From the NCBI GenBank assembly GCA_964639225.1, contig CAZXCK010000108.1, positions 1 through 15,347 on the forward strand: a DNA stretch of 15,347 nt, given 5' to 3'. Under the pieces are notes generated by a model. The model worked only from the letters and a program-made list of their open reading frames with translations, was not told the DNA's origin and did no database searches. The first letter of the stretch is position 1, and every line of letters begins with the position of its first letter. A program made the position numbers and the translations under genes. This DNA comes from CAZXCK01 sp964639225 (lineage in GTDB: Bacteria > Chloroflexota > Anaerolineae > Aggregatilineales > Phototrophicaceae). Positions 7,814 to 14,107 of this stretch are shown here, in pieces.

Positions 7814-8513
7814 GGTCGGGTCTCATCCGGTAACCCACGCCATAAACCGTTTCAATATAGCGTGGGTCATGAGGATCGTCCTCGATTTTGATGCGCAGAT
7901 TTTTTACATGCACGTCGATGGTTCGCTCATAGGCCGCGTAGGACTCGCCCTGAACGATGTCGAGCAGTTCCATGCGTGTGAATACGCGGCCAGGGCGGGC
8001 GATGAGCGTTTGCAGCAGGGTAAACTCGCTTGGTGTGAGGTCAATACGCGCGCCGGCAAGCGAGACAATGCGGGTTTCGCTGTTAAGCTCTAATTCGCCC
8101 AGGCGATAGATGACTGTCTCGCGGGAGTCGTCGTTGCCGATGCGGCGCAGGAGTGCGCGCACCCGCGCGACCACGACACGCGGGCTGAAGGGTTTGGTGA
8201 CGTAGTCATCGGCACCGATCTCCAGCCCGGTAACCTGATCGATGTCGTCAACTCGCGCCGTGAGAAACAGCAGCGGAACGTCGCTCTCTTTGCGGATCAT
8301 GCGGGCGGCTTCCCAGCCGTTCATCTCTGGCATCATCACATCCAGGATGACCAGTTCTGGCTGCTCGTGCCGGAAGGTGAACAGGGCATCCCGCCCATTA
8401 CGGACGGTCAGTACGTCGTAGCCTTCGCTTCGGAGGTAGGCACTGACCGTATCCAGTATGTGCTGTTCGTCGTCAGCAATCAGGATTTTTTTGCTCATTA
8501 CATCCACGCTCAC
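7806..8513 (-). CDS. OmpR/PhoB-family response regulator
   Basis: A 235-residue response regulator with an intact receiver domain: acidic pair Asp14-Asp15, phospho-acceptor Asp58 in LVILDVMMP, Thr85 in FLTAR and Lys107 in TKPF. A C-terminal winged helix follows (about 130-233), ending in the family signature VKNLRIKIEDDP...YIETVYGVGYRM. The GTG at 8513 is preferred over the internal ATG at 8498 because GGAGGGA sits seven bases before it. It starts 27 nt after the cytochrome c stop, with the ribosome site filling most of that gap and no clear promoter, so it is probably read from the cytochrome operon. It overlaps its kinase by 8 nt. OmpR-type proteins bind phased direct repeats; the boxes upstream of 12550 are a candidate site. 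Confidence 0.95.
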   Translation of the reverse strand: MSVDVMSKKILIADDEQHILDTVSAYLRSEGYDVLTVRNGRDALFTFRHEQPELVILDVMMPEMNGWEAARMIRKESDVPLLFLTARVDDIDQVTGLEIGADDYVTKPFSPRVVVARVRALLRRIGNDDSRETVIYRLGELELNSETRIVSLAGARIDLTPSEFTLLQTLIARPGRVFTRMELLDIVQGESYAAYERTIDVHVKNLRIKIEDDPHDPRYIETVYGVGYRMRPDHE

Positions 8514-8540
8514 GTCATTTTCCCTCCATTATCGCATAAT

Positions 8541-9596
8541 CTAGCGCGGTGTCGTAATGGTCGGCGCATCCGGGGCCAGGCTGCGCAGATAGGCGATGAG
8601 GTCGTTGATCTGCGCATCGCTGAAGCGCCCACCCCATGCGGGCATTACAGTGCCGGAGATGCCCATAGCGATAATCTGTCGCATGGCGGTATCCGACGTG
8701 TTATCCAGAAACAGCACGTTATTGAGTGCGGGGGCCATCGGCGAGCCGTAGCCATCCACGCCATGACAGGACGCACAGGTAATATCAAACAGGCGGTCAC
8801 CGCGTGCGATGGCTTCAGGACTCATGTCGATTGGTTCCGCTTCAATGACCGGGATTTCGACACCCGCAGCCAGAACTTCCGGCCAGCGCAGGATCAGCGC
8901 CACCAGTGCATCGGTTTCCGCATCGGCCAGCGCATTCGACCAGCCCGCCATGAGCGTACCGGGCACACCCTGTTCGATCAGCCGGACGATTTCGTAGGTC
9001 TCATTGTCGCGCAGAGTCTCCGTATTGAGCGACGGCGCCAGGGCCGAACCGTCCATATTGGCGCCATGACACGAGGCGCAGTTTTCGGCATAGAGCATCA
9101 GACCGCCGCTGAGGTGGTCACCGTCGGGTAATTCGCTGATCTGCGCGAACATCTCGTCGGGGATGTCGGCGACAACCAGTTCCGGGGGTATCAGGTCTCT
9201 TTCGTCTGCCAGTGCGTAGACGGTTTCCCAGTTGCCATGCTGGATCAACGACACGAGCGCGTCAATCTGTGAGGTGCTGAGGATACCGCCCTCATCAATG
9301 CCATAAGCCGCCATCTGCGTGCTGTAGCGCCCACGCTCGATGACCTTAAACAGGGTTTCCTCATCCATCGTCGCCGCAATATCCAAGGCGGGATATACAC
9401 CCAACCCCTCACCTGCCGCGCCATGACACACCGTGCAGTTTTCCAGGTAGATGTCGGTGCCGGTGTGGATGGCGCTCTGCAACTGTACGGCAGCGGATCG
9501 CGTCTGTAGAACGGGTTCGCGCCGTATCAGCACGATGATACTCGCTAAAAGCAGCAAGGTCGCCAGGAAGCCAATCCATGTCTGGGTACGAGTCAC
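8541..9596 (-). CDS. Triple-haem membrane-anchored cytochrome c of the bc complex
   Basis: A 351-residue protein with one N-terminal anchor helix (about 8-25) and three consecutive class I cytochrome c domains outside the membrane. Haem-binding motifs are CTVCH (54-58), CASCH (173-177) and CASCH (274-278). Each is followed by a likely distal methionine: Met95, Met216 and Met318 in GTVMPAWGG. In Rieske/cytochrome b operons such a protein takes electrons from the Rieske centre and passes them to a terminal oxidase or soluble carrier, replacing cytochrome c1 or f. The GTG start, 3 nt after the Rieske stop, is supported by AGGAGG nine bases upstream inside the Rieske gene. The three domains differ from each other, with the second and third most alike, so a recent tandem duplication is not evident. 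Neither a cytochrome c1 nor an f fold is seen. Confidence 0.93.
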   Translation of the reverse strand: MTRTQTWIGFLATLLLLASIIVLIRREPVLQTRSAAVQLQSAIHTGTDIYLENCTVCHGAAGEGLGVYPALDIAATMDEETLFKVIERGRYSTQMAAYGIDEGGILSTSQIDALVSLIQHGNWETVYALADERDLIPPELVVADIPDEMFAQISELPDGDHLSGGLMLYAENCASCHGANMDGSALAPSLNTETLRDNETYEIVRLIEQGVPGTLMAGWSNALADAETDALVALILRWPEVLAAGVEIPVIEAEPIDMSPEAIARGDRLFDITCASCHGVDGYGSPMAPALNNVLFLDNTSDTAMRQIIAMGISGTVMPAWGGRFSDAQINDLIAYLRSLAPDAPTITTPR

Positions 9597-9599
9597 TGA

Positions 9600-10109
9600 T
9601 CAGACCTCCTGTGGATACACAATATCAGTGGTGTGGGTTCTGTCTCGTTCGATACGCTGGCCTGTATCCACGCTGACTGTGCCTTCGTTGATCGTTACCA
9701 GAAAACGGTCGAGTGGGCGCGGCGCGGGCGGATTGACCAGTTGGCCGTCCATCTCAAAGGCCGAGGCATGGCAGGGGCAGACAAAACGGCCCTGCTGGGG
9801 TTCCCAGGGGACCGCACAGCCCAGGTGAGTACATTTCTGATACAGTGCCAGGAATCCGCCATCCTGCAGACGGACCAGGTAAAAGCGGCCACTGGTTATC
9901 GGGGTGACACTGCCCAGCGGGAAACCATCGACTGGCCCCAGGTCAAAGACACCGCCAAACTGACCTTCGACAACTTTCGGCTCGAAGAAGCGCAGCGACA
10001 GCGCGCCGCCCGCCGCCAGGGTAAGCGCACCGGTGGCAATCCATGCCATCTGTAGAAAATCCCGCCGCGAAACACTGCCTGACGGCATCTGCTCCGTGAT
10101 TTCGGCCAT
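9600..10109 (-). CDS. Rieske 2Fe-2S protein of the quinol:cytochrome c oxidoreductase
   Basis: A 169-residue Rieske protein. An N-terminal SRRDFLQ twin-arginine motif (14-20) precedes a hydrophobic helix (21-41) that probably stays as a membrane anchor, so export is by the Tat route after cluster insertion. The cluster-binding loops are CTHLGC (93-98) and CPCH (111-114): Cys93, His95, Cys111 and His114 as ligands, with Cys98 and Cys113 for the disulfide seen in high-potential Rieske proteins. The ATG at 10109 shares its A with the TAA of cytochrome b (TAATG), and GGGAGG lies seven bases upstream, so this start is preferred to one 21 nt earlier. Together with cytochrome b and the triple-haem protein it forms the core of complex III. 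Confidence 0.95.
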   Translation of the reverse strand: MAEITEQMPSGSVSRRDFLQMAWIATGALTLAAGGALSLRFFEPKVVEGQFGGVFDLGPVDGFPLGSVTPITSGRFYLVRLQDGGFLALYQKCTHLGCAVPWEPQQGRFVCPCHASAFEMDGQLVNPPAPRPLDRFLVTINEGTVSVDTGQRIERDRTHTTDIVYPQEV

Positions 10110-11494
10110 TACGCTACCTCCCAGGGCCATATGAGGGCCATACCTTCACCTCGGAAAACCTCACCGATGACGGTCAGCACAATGAATGAGACCACCAGCA
10201 AAACAAACAAAGCCTGACGGGTTTCGTCCCGGTTGGCGCGGAAGGCCGACCTCATCACCGCGCCATACAGCAGGAAAAGCACCAGCAGAATCATCAGCGG
10301 CAGCAGTCCATTACTGACGAGGGTGGGCAGCGTGGGCAGCATTTCCGTAAAATCGATGACATATTCATCGAGGATCACCAGCAGCGGTGTTACGATCAGC
10401 GCCGTAATGGCGGCGGTCCACGCCAGCAGGCGTCCTTTGCGCGACCGGAACCAGATACCCTCGGTGTCACTGTCAAAACGCAGGTACGGGAACACGACCA
10501 GCGCGCCGAGGCCCATCGCCGGGATAACGATGGCCGCGATCACCGGATGAAAGTGCAGCAAAAGCTCCTGAAGCCCCATCAGATACCAGGCGGCTTTGGC
10601 CGGGTTAGGGCTGTGATTAGGATCAGCCGCTTCTTCTAACGGTGCGTTGACCCATGAAGCCCACAGAACCAACAGCGCTATCATCACCAGGGCAAAAACC
10701 AGTTCGATACTCACCAGATGCGGCATGGTGGGTACTTTTTCAATGCGGTTGGGTTTATTCTCGTCGAGATCGCGCGGGATGGTCAGCGAATCCTTGCGCA
10801 CCCGCCAGATGTGAAACGATCCGATGAGAAAGATCAGCATGGGGATGATGGCCACATGCAGCCCATAGAAATTGGTGAGCGTCGCGCCGCTGACTTCCGG
10901 CCCGCCCAGGATAAAGTTACCCAGGGGTTCGCCGACCAGCGGCACATAACTCAACAGGCTGACACCAACGGTGACGGCCCAGTACGCCAGTTGATCCCAG
11001 GGCAGCAGGTAGCCGGTAAAATTGGCGGCGATCACCAGCAGCAGCAGGATCACCCCCAGCACCCAGTTAAACTCACGCGGCGGGCGCAGGCCACCGGTGA
11101 AGAACACCCGCAGCATGTGCAGGAAAGTCACAACCACCAGCAGATTGCCACTCCAATGATGCAGGTTGCGGACAAACTGGCCGTAATTCACCTCGGTCTG
11201 CAAACGCAGCATATCCTCATAGGCTTTTTCCGGCGTGGGTGTGTAGACAAACATCAGCATGATGCCCGTCACCACAAGGAACACCAGCAGCATGATAGAC
11301 AGCCCACCTAACCCCCAGGTATAGGTGAATTTGAGTGATGCCTTATTAACCCTGCTGGGATGAATGTGCAGCAGCAGGTTGTTCATCACATAGCGCATGC
11401 GCGAGCGATCGTCTATCAGTGGCAGATCGTCACGATTGATGGAGTCCGCGACTCGCTGCGGCAGAGGTTCGGGTCTTGGGTCGATGGTTGACAT
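10109..11494 (-). CDS. Cytochrome b, full-length, b6-like (quinol oxidation subunit)
   Basis: A 461-residue integral membrane protein joining the cytochrome b6-like N-terminal half and the subunit IV-like C-terminal half in one chain. Haem b ligands are inferred as His112 and His126 on one helix, and His213 and His228 on another. The 15-residue step between the second pair is that of b6-type proteins; mitochondrial-type cytochrome b has 14. The C-terminal half has NPAKAAWYLMGLQELLLHF (297-315) where the PEWY quinol-site motif stands in other families, so the glutamate is replaced; similar KAPWY variants are known in menaquinol-using bacteria. The cysteine that binds haem cn in b6f appears to be Gly61. 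The start has GGAGG eight bases upstream. It is coupled to the Rieske gene by TAATG and follows the OB-like gene by 24 nt. Menaquinol as donor is inferred. Confidence 0.95.
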   Translation of the reverse strand: MSTIDPRPEPLPQRVADSINRDDLPLIDDRSRMRYVMNNLLLHIHPSRVNKASLKFTYTWGLGGLSIMLLVFLVVTGIMLMFVYTPTPEKAYEDMLRLQTEVNYGQFVRNLHHWSGNLLVVVTFLHMLRVFFTGGLRPPREFNWVLGVILLLLVIAANFTGYLLPWDQLAYWAVTVGVSLLSYVPLVGEPLGNFILGGPEVSGATLTNFYGLHVAIIPMLIFLIGSFHIWRVRKDSLTIPRDLDENKPNRIEKVPTMPHLVSIELVFALVMIALLVLWASWVNAPLEEAADPNHSPNPAKAAWYLMGLQELLLHFHPVIAAIVIPAMGLGALVVFPYLRFDSDTEGIWFRSRKGRLLAWTAAITALIVTPLLVILDEYVIDFTEMLPTLPTLVSNGLLPLMILLVLFLLYGAVMRSAFRANRDETRQALFVLLVVSFIVLTVIGEVFRGEGMALIWPWEVA

Positions 11495-11518
11495 CAGTTT
11501 TCCTCCGTTGGCCAGGCG

Positions 11519-12550
11519 CTAGCGTCCGCCGCGATACTGATTACCACGATCATCATTCCCCTGGTTGCCGCCGTTGCTGCTCTGGTTGTTCTGGTTGTTA
11601 TTGCCCTGCTCGTTATTGCCGCCGTGCTGCCCGTTACCGCCCTGGGCGTCATTGCGTCCCGGACCCGCCCACATCTGCCGTCCGTTGGGGTCGCGCAGCA
11701 TAATGGTTTCTCCCGTCGCAACTTTACGCACGTCACCAGCCATAAACTGCGACCCGGACCAGAAGCCGAGCACCTCAACCTGATCGCCTGCGTTGAGGGC
11801 GACCCCCTGGCTTTGCCAGAACTGCGGCTGGCCCATTTGCAGGTTGAGTACGGTGCCGTCATCCACGTTGAGGGTGACATTGCCATTGGTTACTGAGCTG
11901 ATGACCCCTCTCAGCGTGACCCAGTCTTCGGGGCTGACCTGCATCTGCGCACCAGCCATCTGATTCTCGCCGTTGTTGCCGTTGCCGCCATTATCAGCGC
12001 CGCCGGCCCACATCGGCTGCCCGGACTCGGTGCGGATGACCAGTTCGGCTCCGTTGGCGTTCATCGTCTGCGCATGGACCTGCTGGCCGTTATAAAAGCC
12101 CTGCACGCTCACCGGATCGCCCTGATTCAGGGTAATTCCCTGTGTTTGCCAGTAGGTCGGCGGCCCCAGTTCGACAAAGTACTCGCCGCTGGTTGTGGAC
12201 AAGGTGAAGCCAAAGTCATCCAGGGTCGTGATGACGCCTTCGGCCTGCCAGGGGTCGCCCATCGTGTTCTGTGCCGACACGACCGGTTGCTGCGGTTCGA
12301 CGTTCACCATAACCGTTGGTACCGGCTCTGTGGTTGACTGTACAATCGGCTCTGTGGTTGGCTCTGCGACCGGCTCTGATGATGGTTGCGGGGTGTGAGT
12401 CGGGACGCCGACCACCGCATCAACTTCGATCTGAAGGGGGGCTTCGGTGCTTTCTGTCTCGTCCGTTGACCGGGCCGCGTCGAGCAGACCAAATCCAATG
12501 ACGCCCATAATCGCCAACATCAGAATCCCGATAATCAGCTTCTGTGCCAT
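11519..12550 (-). CDS. Exported protein with two DUF5666-like OB domains, first gene of the cytochrome operon
   Basis: A 343-residue protein of unknown function. An N-terminal signal or anchor helix (4-22) is followed by a Pro/Thr/Glu spacer with repeated TTEP units (about 48-80). Two homologous beta-rich domains come next (101-182 and 210-295), then a tail of about 45 residues made almost only of Asn, Gly, Gln and Asp. Each domain shows G-V-I-x-x, a hydrophobic strand pair, P-x-[YF]-W-Q-[ST]-Q-G-[IV]-x-L-N-x-G-D-x-V-x-V-x-G-F and an ending like [QR]-x-MWAG, which fits the OB-like DUF5666 family. It should sit outside the cytoplasmic membrane. The ATG has GAGGAG eight bases upstream. The stop is 24 nt before cytochrome b, so it is probably co-transcribed with complex III. 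It might bind a cofactor, metal or partner cytochrome, but nothing in the sequence proves a role; no CxxCH motif is present. Confidence 0.85.
   Translation of the reverse strand: MAQKLIIGILMLAIMGVIGFGLLDAARSTDETESTEAPLQIEVDAVVGVPTHTPQPSSEPVAEPTTEPIVQSTTEPVPTVMVNVEPQQPVVSAQNTMGDPWQAEGVITTLDDFGFTLSTTSGEYFVELGPPTYWQTQGITLNQGDPVSVQGFYNGQQVHAQTMNANGAELVIRTESGQPMWAGGADNGGNGNNGENQMAGAQMQVSPEDWVTLRGVISSVTNGNVTLNVDDGTVLNLQMGQPQFWQSQGVALNAGDQVEVLGFWSGSQFMAGDVRKVATGETIMLRDPNGRQMWAGPGRNDAQGGNGQHGGNNEQGNNNQNNQSSNGGNQGNDDRGNQYRGGR
11666..12250 (-). repeat. Tandem OB-like domain repeat within the exported protein
   Basis: Repeat one covers residues 101-182 (12005-12250) and repeat two residues 210-295 (11666-11923). 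Shared landmarks in the same order are WQ/WV then GVI, a P-x-[YF]-WQ-x-QG segment, LN-x-GD, a V-x-GF strand, and the closing MWAG. The joining segment is Gly/Asn-rich. The copies are clearly diverged, indicating an old duplication. Confidence 0.8.
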
Positions 12551-12606
12551 GTTGCATTCTCCTCGAACGGACTCACTGTACTGACTGTCGCTATTCTGCG
12601 CTCAAC

Positions 12607-12645
12607 TTGTGTGGATTGTGTGAAGAGGTCGTGTTGGCATTGTGT
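12607..12645 (-). promoter_or_regulatory. Four phased ACACAA-like boxes upstream of the cytochrome operon
   Basis: On the + strand TTGTGT occurs at 12607-12612, 12616-12621 and 12640-12645, with TCGTGT at 12629-12634. Step sizes are 9, 13 and 11 bp, close to one helical turn each, and the set lies 57-95 bp before the start at 12550. Such phased direct repeats are the usual binding pattern of OmpR-type regulators, one of which is encoded in this operon. No convincing -10/-35 pair was identified nearby. Confidence 0.35.
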
Positions 12646-12668
12646 TGATTCACAAAAGAGCCGCATGT

Positions 12669-12691
12669 GCGTTCGGTTTGCAGGCGAACGC
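12669..12691. repeat. 7-bp inverted repeat GCGTTCG/CGAACGC
   Basis: Arms 12669-12675 and 12685-12691 are exact reverse complements around a 9-nt spacer. It lies between the TTGTGT boxes and the HTH relic. It could be an operator, a weak hairpin or a leftover of an element end; no T-run follows directly on either strand. Confidence 0.35.
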
Positions 12692-12742
12692 TATAGATCA
12701 GTTTAAGGGTTACCGTTTAAGAAGTGGGCTTGCCTACTGCGG

Positions 12743-12802
12743 ACAACACAGTATGTACGTCCAGTGCAGATCGACCGCATCCGCTGTCTGACCGACGCTG
12801 AA
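12743..12802 (-). pseudogene. Relic of a transposase-like helix-turn-helix
   Basis: Read on the - strand, this short piece gives FSVGQTADAVDLHWTYIL, which lines up without gaps with SYQQIADAAGLHWTRVV at the right end of the window (nine of seventeen residues identical from the shared Ser). At DNA level 12758-12790 matches 15266-15298 at 28 of 33 positions. It stops a few codons later at a TAG. The pattern resembles the N-terminal HTH of IS630-type transposases, but the fragment is too short for a firm family call. Confidence 0.5.
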
Positions 12803-12818
12803 TGGGGCAGCGGCCTGA

Positions 12819-12953
12819 TGGCGCGCATTCTGCAGCCGCAAGGACGCCTTCGCTGCTGTCGATGCGCTGCTGGAGGCGGGCGTCATCAGTGTCATCGTTT
12901 ACGGCGCGTTGATCCTGGTGAGCATCCGGGTGGGGTTGGCGTTGTTTAGGTAG
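12819..12953 (+). pseudogene. Possible 3' remnant of a membrane-protein gene
   Basis: An open stretch without a usable start reads RKDAFAAVDALLEAGVIS and then a single hydrophobic helix (VIVYGALILVSIRVGLALF) before a TAG at 12951-12953. Third codon positions are strongly GC-biased, as in the real genes here. It looks like the tail of a deleted gene, but chance cannot be excluded at this length. Confidence 0.25.
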
Positions 12954-12957
12954 GGGC

Positions 12958-12992
12958 GGGGATGGTCGGGTTCTGATGATCCAACCATCCCC
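12958..12992 (-). terminator. Hairpin after the acidic exported-protein gene
   Basis: GGGGATGGTCGG (12958-12969) and CCAACCATCCCC (12981-12992) form a 12-bp stem with an 11-nt loop, 18 bp beyond the stop at 13011. The single odd position is a G-U wobble in RNA made from the - strand but a C-A mismatch in the other, which favours function for the - strand gene. No T-run follows, so it may protect the 3' end or act with Rho. Confidence 0.5.
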
Positions 12993-13010
12993 TGCGGGCG
13001 CGTGGCGATA

Positions 13011-13925
13011 CTATTCGCCGCTGTCTTCTGCTTCTTCATCCTCGGCGGCGAGTTCTTCTAACTCTTCTTCTGTCAGGGGTTGGATGGGAGCGAAGAAGTC
13101 CAGATCGGCGTGGGCCACCAGGAAGGGCCGGAAGGTTTCGCATTCCATGCCCATGCCGGAAAGCGTGCCCGTGGTCGCCCCGACCCCCATCCAGGGCGTG
13201 ACGAAGTACAACTCATATTTCATCAGCAAGGTGCCGCCGCTTTCCGGGTCCTCGAATTCGAGTTCCCCGGTGAAGAGGTTATCGTCGGGGTGCATGCGGG
13301 TCAGCACGACGGTACCTTCGTCTTCCGCAAGGCCAGTGCCGGTATAGGTGTCACCGTCGGCGCTGACGCTGATCTGCCCGAGGCTGACCGGCTCTTGGGG
13401 GATTTCAATTGTCATCATCGGACAGACCATCTCACCAGCCAGGTTATCGGCTTCCCACAAGCCCGCCGCCGGAACCACCCGCGTCCCTGCCGGGTATGCC
13501 AGCACATCCTCGAAGTCCACGGTGTCGGCTTCGTTCTCGGCGTCTTCTGTTTCAAAGTCCTCTTCGGTGAAGTCAAAGTCGGGTTCCTCTTCGGCGGGTT
13601 CATTGGGGTCCACCACCTCGAAGTCATCGCCGCCGCCGTAAGCAATGCTGGCCTCCGTCGGGGTCAGCGAGGTCCAGTCGCAAAAGTCCTCCTCGGTGCA
13701 GATGATGACGTTGTTGCCGGTGGTGTTTTCGCCGATAAGGTTGCCCATGTTCTCGGTGGTGAGCTGCCCGGCGGTGTTCCACTGCATACACCCGCTGCCT
13801 TCCTCACAACCCAACACAATCGGGATCAACCCGGTATCGTCGCTGGTTTCGTCCTCCTGGGCGAATGTCGCCCCCACGCTCAACAACAGAAGGGTCACTA
13901 CGGTTACCAATAATACACTACGCAT
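13011..13925 (-). CDS. Acidic exported protein of unknown function
   Basis: A 304-residue protein with a clear Sec signal peptide (residues 1-22, hydrophobic core LLVTVVTLLLLSVG, cleavage likely near TFA-Q). The mature part has six cysteines (40, 46, 76, 82, 168, 262), consistent with three disulfides, a very acidic low-complexity stretch at about 100-141, a beta-rich middle (150-275) and a Glu-rich tail from 286 onward. It is not recognised as a known enzyme. The start ATG at 13925 is chosen because AAGGAG lies seven bases before it and the signal peptide begins there; the frame stays open upstream to 13994. It has its own likely promoter at 13963-13991. A cell-surface or cation-binding role is possible from the charge alone, but unproven. 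Confidence 0.75.
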   Translation of the reverse strand: MRSVLLVTVVTLLLLSVGATFAQEDETSDDTGLIPIVLGCEEGSGCMQWNTAGQLTTENMGNLIGENTTGNNVIICTEEDFCDWTSLTPTEASIAYGGGDDFEVVDPNEPAEEEPDFDFTEEDFETEDAENEADTVDFEDVLAYPAGTRVVPAAGLWEADNLAGEMVCPMMTIEIPQEPVSLGQISVSADGDTYTGTGLAEDEGTVVLTRMHPDDNLFTGELEFEDPESGGTLLMKYELYFVTPWMGVGATTGTLSGMGMECETFRPFLVAHADLDFFAPIQPLTEEELEELAAEDEEAEDSGE

Positions 13926-13962
13926 TGAACGTCTCCTTCGGGTTAAGAACTTGACGTTCTTC

Positions 13963-13991
13963 AGTTTAACAATTTCCCGTAAGGGGTTCAA
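13963..13991 (-). promoter_or_regulatory. Promoter of the acidic exported-protein gene
   Basis: On the - strand TTGAAC (13991-13986) and TAAACT (13968-13963) are separated by 17 bp, each matching the sigma-70 consensus at four of six positions. An A/T tract at 13996-14014, directly upstream of the -35, resembles an UP element. A 6-bp hairpin (AAGAAC/GTTCTT, 13945-13961) lies in the predicted leader before the ribosome site. Confidence 0.5.
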
Positions 13992-14023
13992 CACAATTTT
14001 TTAATTAATATTAAGTCTTTTCA

Positions 14024-14039
14024 CCAATTGGCGTGCCAA
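14024..14039. promoter_or_regulatory. Possible operator: overlapping palindromes upstream of the 13925 promoter
   Basis: CCAATTGG (14024-14031) overlaps TTGGC-GT-GCCAA (14028-14039), two dyads sharing TTGG. They sit about 35 bp upstream of the predicted -35. The gap between the two genes (13926-14107) holds nothing else apart from a GCGGAGA direct repeat near 14055. Confidence 0.3.
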
Positions 14040-14107
14040 GCCCTGCATATTAAGCGGAGACGCGGAGATAGCACATGAGTGGTGGCAGTGCGAGTGACTA
14101 TTGTATA

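Larger units (their letters stand above)
12551..13010. other. Gene-poor interval holding decayed fragments and hairpins
   Basis: This 460-bp stretch has no intact gene. In order from left to right it holds the ribosome site and leader of the cytochrome operon, the TTGTGT boxes, an inverted repeat at 12669-12691, a transposase-like HTH relic, a short coding-like fragment on the + strand, and a long hairpin just after the 13011 stop. The mixture looks like an insertion and deletion scar. Confidence 0.6.

Noticed and set aside
11666..12250. CRISPR-like or tandem DNA repeat
   Set aside because: The repetition is at protein-domain level with diverged DNA, two copies only, and no regular short repeat and spacer units.
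12764..12949. A + strand open frame of about 60 codons in the gene-poor interval
   Set aside because: It starts with GTG without a ribosome site, runs antisense over the HTH relic, and its product has no coherent composition. The more coding-like reading is in another frame from 12819.
13926..13994. Upstream extension of the acidic exported protein
   Set aside because: It would place a basic segment before a normal signal peptide and cover the predicted promoter; the AAGGAG site favours 13925.
14048..14070. GCGGAGA direct repeat as a possible binding site
   Set aside because: Only two copies in simple purine-rich DNA, with no phasing or link to a promoter.
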